A stretch of DNA of 7,561 bases from Bacillota bacterium (GTDB lineage: Bacteria > Bacillota > DTU065): assembly GCA_012842235.1 (NCBI GenBank), contig DUTE01000383.1, forward strand, positions 1 to 7,561, read 5' to 3'. Shown here in pieces: positions 5,402 to 7,561 of the stretch. Position numbers and translations under genes: made by a program. The notes under the pieces were generated by a model that did no database searches, was not told the origin of the DNA, and was given only the letters and a program-made list of their open reading frames with translations. The number at the start of each line of letters is the position of its first letter. Position 1 is the first letter of the stretch.

Positions 5402-7237
5402 TTAGGTTTCAGGTCTTTCTTTACATTGCATAATCTGAATATCTAATCTATCATTTAAGGCATCAGTTAGCAAAACAGCGTAAATCTTTTCTCCGTTATC
5501 CATCTTTAAAGCTAATAGCTTATTACTCACCTTCGGAATATATCCTAGTACGTAGCCGATTTCAGTTACTACCAAAATTGCATTTTTGTCATATGGATTA
5601 TTGGGTTTACGAAGAAGATAAAGAGTGTCACCTATTTTAACTTTTCCATCTATTACACTAAGATCATGGAAAGATGTACCGGCAATGTATGTGTCAAAGA
5701 GGTATATATCAAACGGTGATGGTGTAATTTGAATTGGCGAGATATCGACAAATTGCTGCTTTTTCTCTTTCTTTTTACCAATTAAAGACAAAATGTTTTT
5801 TTTGATTTCAGGGTGTGGTTCAAGCGGGTACAATTTTTCTAATGTAGAAACAACATTTTTACTCCAACTTGGTTTAATTGCTTTGAGGGCTTCTACTGCT
5901 TCAATTCGTACATCTTGGAAACGGGCTGTTAAACAACGGAGGTAAAAATCTTCATCTTGATGTTTTTCTTTTCTCATTGCTTTTAAGAGATACACTAACC
6001 AAAAATCAGGTTTATGTTCAACACCAAGATCATCATCGCTTAGATATTGAGGTTCAACATCTAATACACCTAGGGGCATTTGTTCTAAAAGATAGTAATA
6101 AACACTTTGCCAATAATGTTTAGGGTTTATAACGAGAAAAAAATTTAATAGTTCCATATCATAAGGATCTTTGAGTAGTAATTGGGTAAAATTTCTAAAA
6201 TGCGGCAGGAAGCCTGAACTATTAATTACTTCAACAATTAAACTAGTTGGTAAAGACGGGTTATTTAGCTCATTAATTACAACTACTTCCCATCTAGGTT
6301 GCTTAGTTATGAGTAGACACTGTTTTTGAATTTCTTGGGGATAGTTTGCTTCGTTGTCAAGTAAAACACTTCTTTGAATTAAGATTAGGGCAGCGTAGTC
6401 AATAAATGATCTACTATAGTCAGCAGCGGTTCTAATATATTTTGTGGCTAATTCTATCCCAATTGAAAAATCTTTTAGATCACTGTTTTCTAGTGCGAAA
6501 GCAAATAAATATGATACGCTACTAAAGTTATCTTTGGACATGACAAGGTCTCTATAAAAACCAATCATATCGGTTTTTTCAAGGCAAATTATCGCCGCTA
6601 AATTAGGGTTAACTTCATTGATAGCACCTTGTTCAAAAGTCCATTTTATTTGTTCTTGTGTAATTGGGTTTAAGAGAAATAGAGAAAGTAATTTGCCATA
6701 ACCTAATGTGTTTTGTGCTAGTTCGAAAACAAACGTGTTATGTCTTCTGAAGTTTTTGGAAGCTTCTAAAGCATATAATGTAAATTCGCTGTGAAGGCCT
6801 AGAGTTTTGAGAATTTGTTTGGAAATATCATTTTCAAAGACTCCAAGGATTAACATACCTAATTTAACTTCTTCAATATTGTCACTTTGGGTAGTTAACT
6901 GAATACCAAACTCGTATAAGCTTTTTTTACCGAAAAAGGATTCTGATAGATAGAGCTGTAGATATCTGTTTAGGTATTCTATATACTTGTGGCTTGGGTT
7001 TTCTTTAAGAAATTCACTAAGTTTTTCTGTTACACAATTATCAACTAAACAATCTAGGAGGAGTTCAACTAGCTGTTTAGCCAAAATCTCTTTGGCTTTG
7101 GTAGAAAGAGAGTCTTTACCAAAAATGTAATTAAAATCTATAGCTCCTGCTACATTCGGATCTTGGAAAACATAAGGTAACCAAGGGTATTTGGTAGACA
7201 TTTCGGTTATGAATTGGTAAATACTTTCTTTTGACAA
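5402..7237 (-). CDS. HIRAN-domain protein with helical-repeat N-terminal region
   Basis: The C-terminal ~100 residues (about 509-604) form a HIRAN domain: F-D-T-Y-I-A-G-T-S-F, then K-I-G-D-T-L-Y-L-L-R, the signature P-N-N-P-Y-D-K-N-A-I, and L-G-Y-I-P. HIRAN domains bind DNA ends or damaged DNA and occur in HLTF/Rad5-type helicases and in bacterial stand-alone or fused forms. The ~500 residues before it are almost wholly helical. One clear HEAT-like unit (about 440-490, D-V-R-I-E-A-V-E-A-L-K-A-I) suggests an alpha-solenoid body. A lysine-rich linker (K-K-K-E-K-K) joins the two parts. No helicase, nuclease or membrane motif is visible. The frame extends to a GTG at 7246, but the GAGGTGA there sits 5-6 bases before a TTG at 7237, so I prefer TTG (611 residues; 614 with GTG). 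It appears monocistronic, with its own terminator. Its role is unknown; nucleic-acid binding in repair or defence is inference. Confidence 0.85.
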   Translation of the reverse strand: MSKESIYQFITEMSTKYPWLPYVFQDPNVAGAIDFNYIFGKDSLSTKAKEILAKQLVELLLDCLVDNCVTEKLSEFLKENPSHKYIEYLNRYLQLYLSESFFGKKSLYEFGIQLTTQSDNIEEVKLGMLILGVFENDISKQILKTLGLHSEFTLYALEASKNFRRHNTFVFELAQNTLGYGKLLSLFLLNPITQEQIKWTFEQGAINEVNPNLAAIICLEKTDMIGFYRDLVMSKDNFSSVSYLFAFALENSDLKDFSIGIELATKYIRTAADYSRSFIDYAALILIQRSVLLDNEANYPQEIQKQCLLITKQPRWEVVVINELNNPSLPTSLIVEVINSSGFLPHFRNFTQLLLKDPYDMELLNFFLVINPKHYWQSVYYYLLEQMPLGVLDVEPQYLSDDDLGVEHKPDFWLVYLLKAMRKEKHQDEDFYLRCLTARFQDVRIEAVEALKAIKPSWSKNVVSTLEKLYPLEPHPEIKKNILSLIGKKKEKKQQFVDISPIQITPSPFDIYLFDTYIAGTSFHDLSVIDGKVKIGDTLYLLRKPNNPYDKNAILVVTEIGYVLGYIPKVSNKLLALKMDNGEKIYAVLLTDALNDRLDIQIMQCKERPET

Positions 7238-7365
7238 GTTTTTCACCTCTCTAAGAGTAAGTATACGTAATTTTTAAAATGCAACTTGTAAAAGGTCCTG
7301 TAAGCCCTGTAACAGATTTATTTTTCATTGTTCTAAATAAATCTAGCGCCATTTTAATATTTACT

Positions 7366-7393
7366 ATTTACGTTTTCAATAGAAAACGTAAAT
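7366..7393. repeat. 12-bp perfect inverted repeat ATTTACGTTTTC / GAAAACGTAAAT
   Basis: Perfect arms with a 4-base loop (AATA) make a stable but AT-rich hairpin. It lies about 120 bases upstream of the HIRAN gene and 30 bases from the neighbouring terminator. No U-run follows directly, so a regulatory palindrome is as likely as a terminator. Confidence 0.55.
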
Positions 7394-7417
7394 TATTATT
7401 GTAAGTTTAACCCTATC

Positions 7418-7444
7418 AAAAAAGCCCCTTCTAATAAAGGGGCT
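7418..7444 (-). terminator. Intrinsic terminator of a minus-strand gene lying beyond the right edge
   Basis: AGCCCCTT (7423-7430) and AAGGGGCT (7437-7444) give an 8-bp GC-rich stem with a 6-base loop. On the minus strand it is followed by a U-run (complement of A's 7418-7423). On the plus strand no U-run follows, which gives the direction. Confidence 0.8.
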
Positions 7445-7561
7445 AAAGGTTTAAGAAGTTTCAAATCGAATACCTAAACAAAACAAGGATAAATTCAATT
7501 TTTGTTACTTTAAGGATTTGCTAAAACAAACTAGGTCAAGGTAGAGTTAGAAATAAGTGAC

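Larger units (their letters stand above)
7247..7561. other. Intergenic gap at the right edge (315 bases)
   Basis: Next to the HIRAN gene is AT-rich upstream DNA with a TATACT on the minus strand (complement 7260-7265), whose spacing to any -35 is poor. Then come a 9-base spaced direct repeat of CCTGTAA (7297-7303, 7306-7312), the CTGTAACAG palindrome (7307-7315), the hairpin at 7366-7393 and the terminator at 7423-7444. All three minus-strand frames contain stops between 7445 and 7549, so any gene entering from the right ends near the window edge. Confidence 0.6.

Noticed and set aside
5402..7246. GTG at 7246 as the start of the HIRAN protein
   Set aside because: The GTG is part of the GAGGTGA ribosome site that suits the TTG at 7237, and it has no good site of its own. 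It adds only three residues, so it is not excluded.
1..7561. CRISPR array, tRNA, rRNA, riboswitch, replication origin or complete insertion sequence
   Set aside because: No regularly spaced repeats, cloverleaf, conserved riboswitch core, DnaA-box cluster or intact transposase was seen by eye on either strand.

Overview
The window looks like chromosomal DNA from a low-GC Bacillota, most likely an anaerobic, possibly spore-forming clostridial lineage. The evidence is AT-rich sequence, strong GGAGG-type ribosome binding sites, frequent TTG and GTG starts, short U-tailed intrinsic terminators, a ferrous-iron (Feo) uptake operon and a rubrerythrin-like ferritin-fold protein. No species can be named from the sequence alone.

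Layout, left to right: (1) 23-454, minus: a small ferritin-like di-iron protein. (2) 641-1057, minus: a membrane-anchored beta-rich extracellular protein with a TTG start. (3) 1230-1667, plus: a decayed CAAX/CPBP-family membrane protease, truncated at its 5' end and interrupted. (4) 1668-2095: 428 bases with only two tiny ORFs, repeats and inverted repeats; it looks like decayed DNA, perhaps of mobile origin, plus the leader of the next gene. (5) 2096-2551, plus: a DtxR/MntR-family metal-dependent repressor. (6) 2697-5088, minus: feoA-feoB, overlapping by 17 bases, convergent with the regulator and closed by a terminator whose stem reaches into the feoB stop codon. (7) 5089-5401: the feo control region, with a perfect 14-bp palindrome (TTAACCGCGGTTAA) just upstream of feoA, a 10-bp inverted repeat and a strong bidirectional terminator. 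(8) 5402-7237, minus: a roughly 611-residue protein with a helical-repeat body and a C-terminal HIRAN domain. (9) 7247-7561: non-coding, with a 12-bp hairpin, the terminator of an unseen minus-strand gene to the right, and the upstream region of the HIRAN gene.

The most coherent theme is iron. FeoA/FeoB import Fe2+, a DtxR-family sensor next door has a complete MntR-type metal site, and a small di-iron ferritin-fold protein lies 1.6 kb from that regulator. The palindrome in front of feoA is the best candidate operator, but that link is inferred. No CRISPR array, tRNA, rRNA or complete insertion sequence was recognised. No clearly new multi-gene system is demonstrable; the least explained items are the stand-alone HIRAN protein, the anchored beta-sandwich protein and several unassigned inverted repeats.
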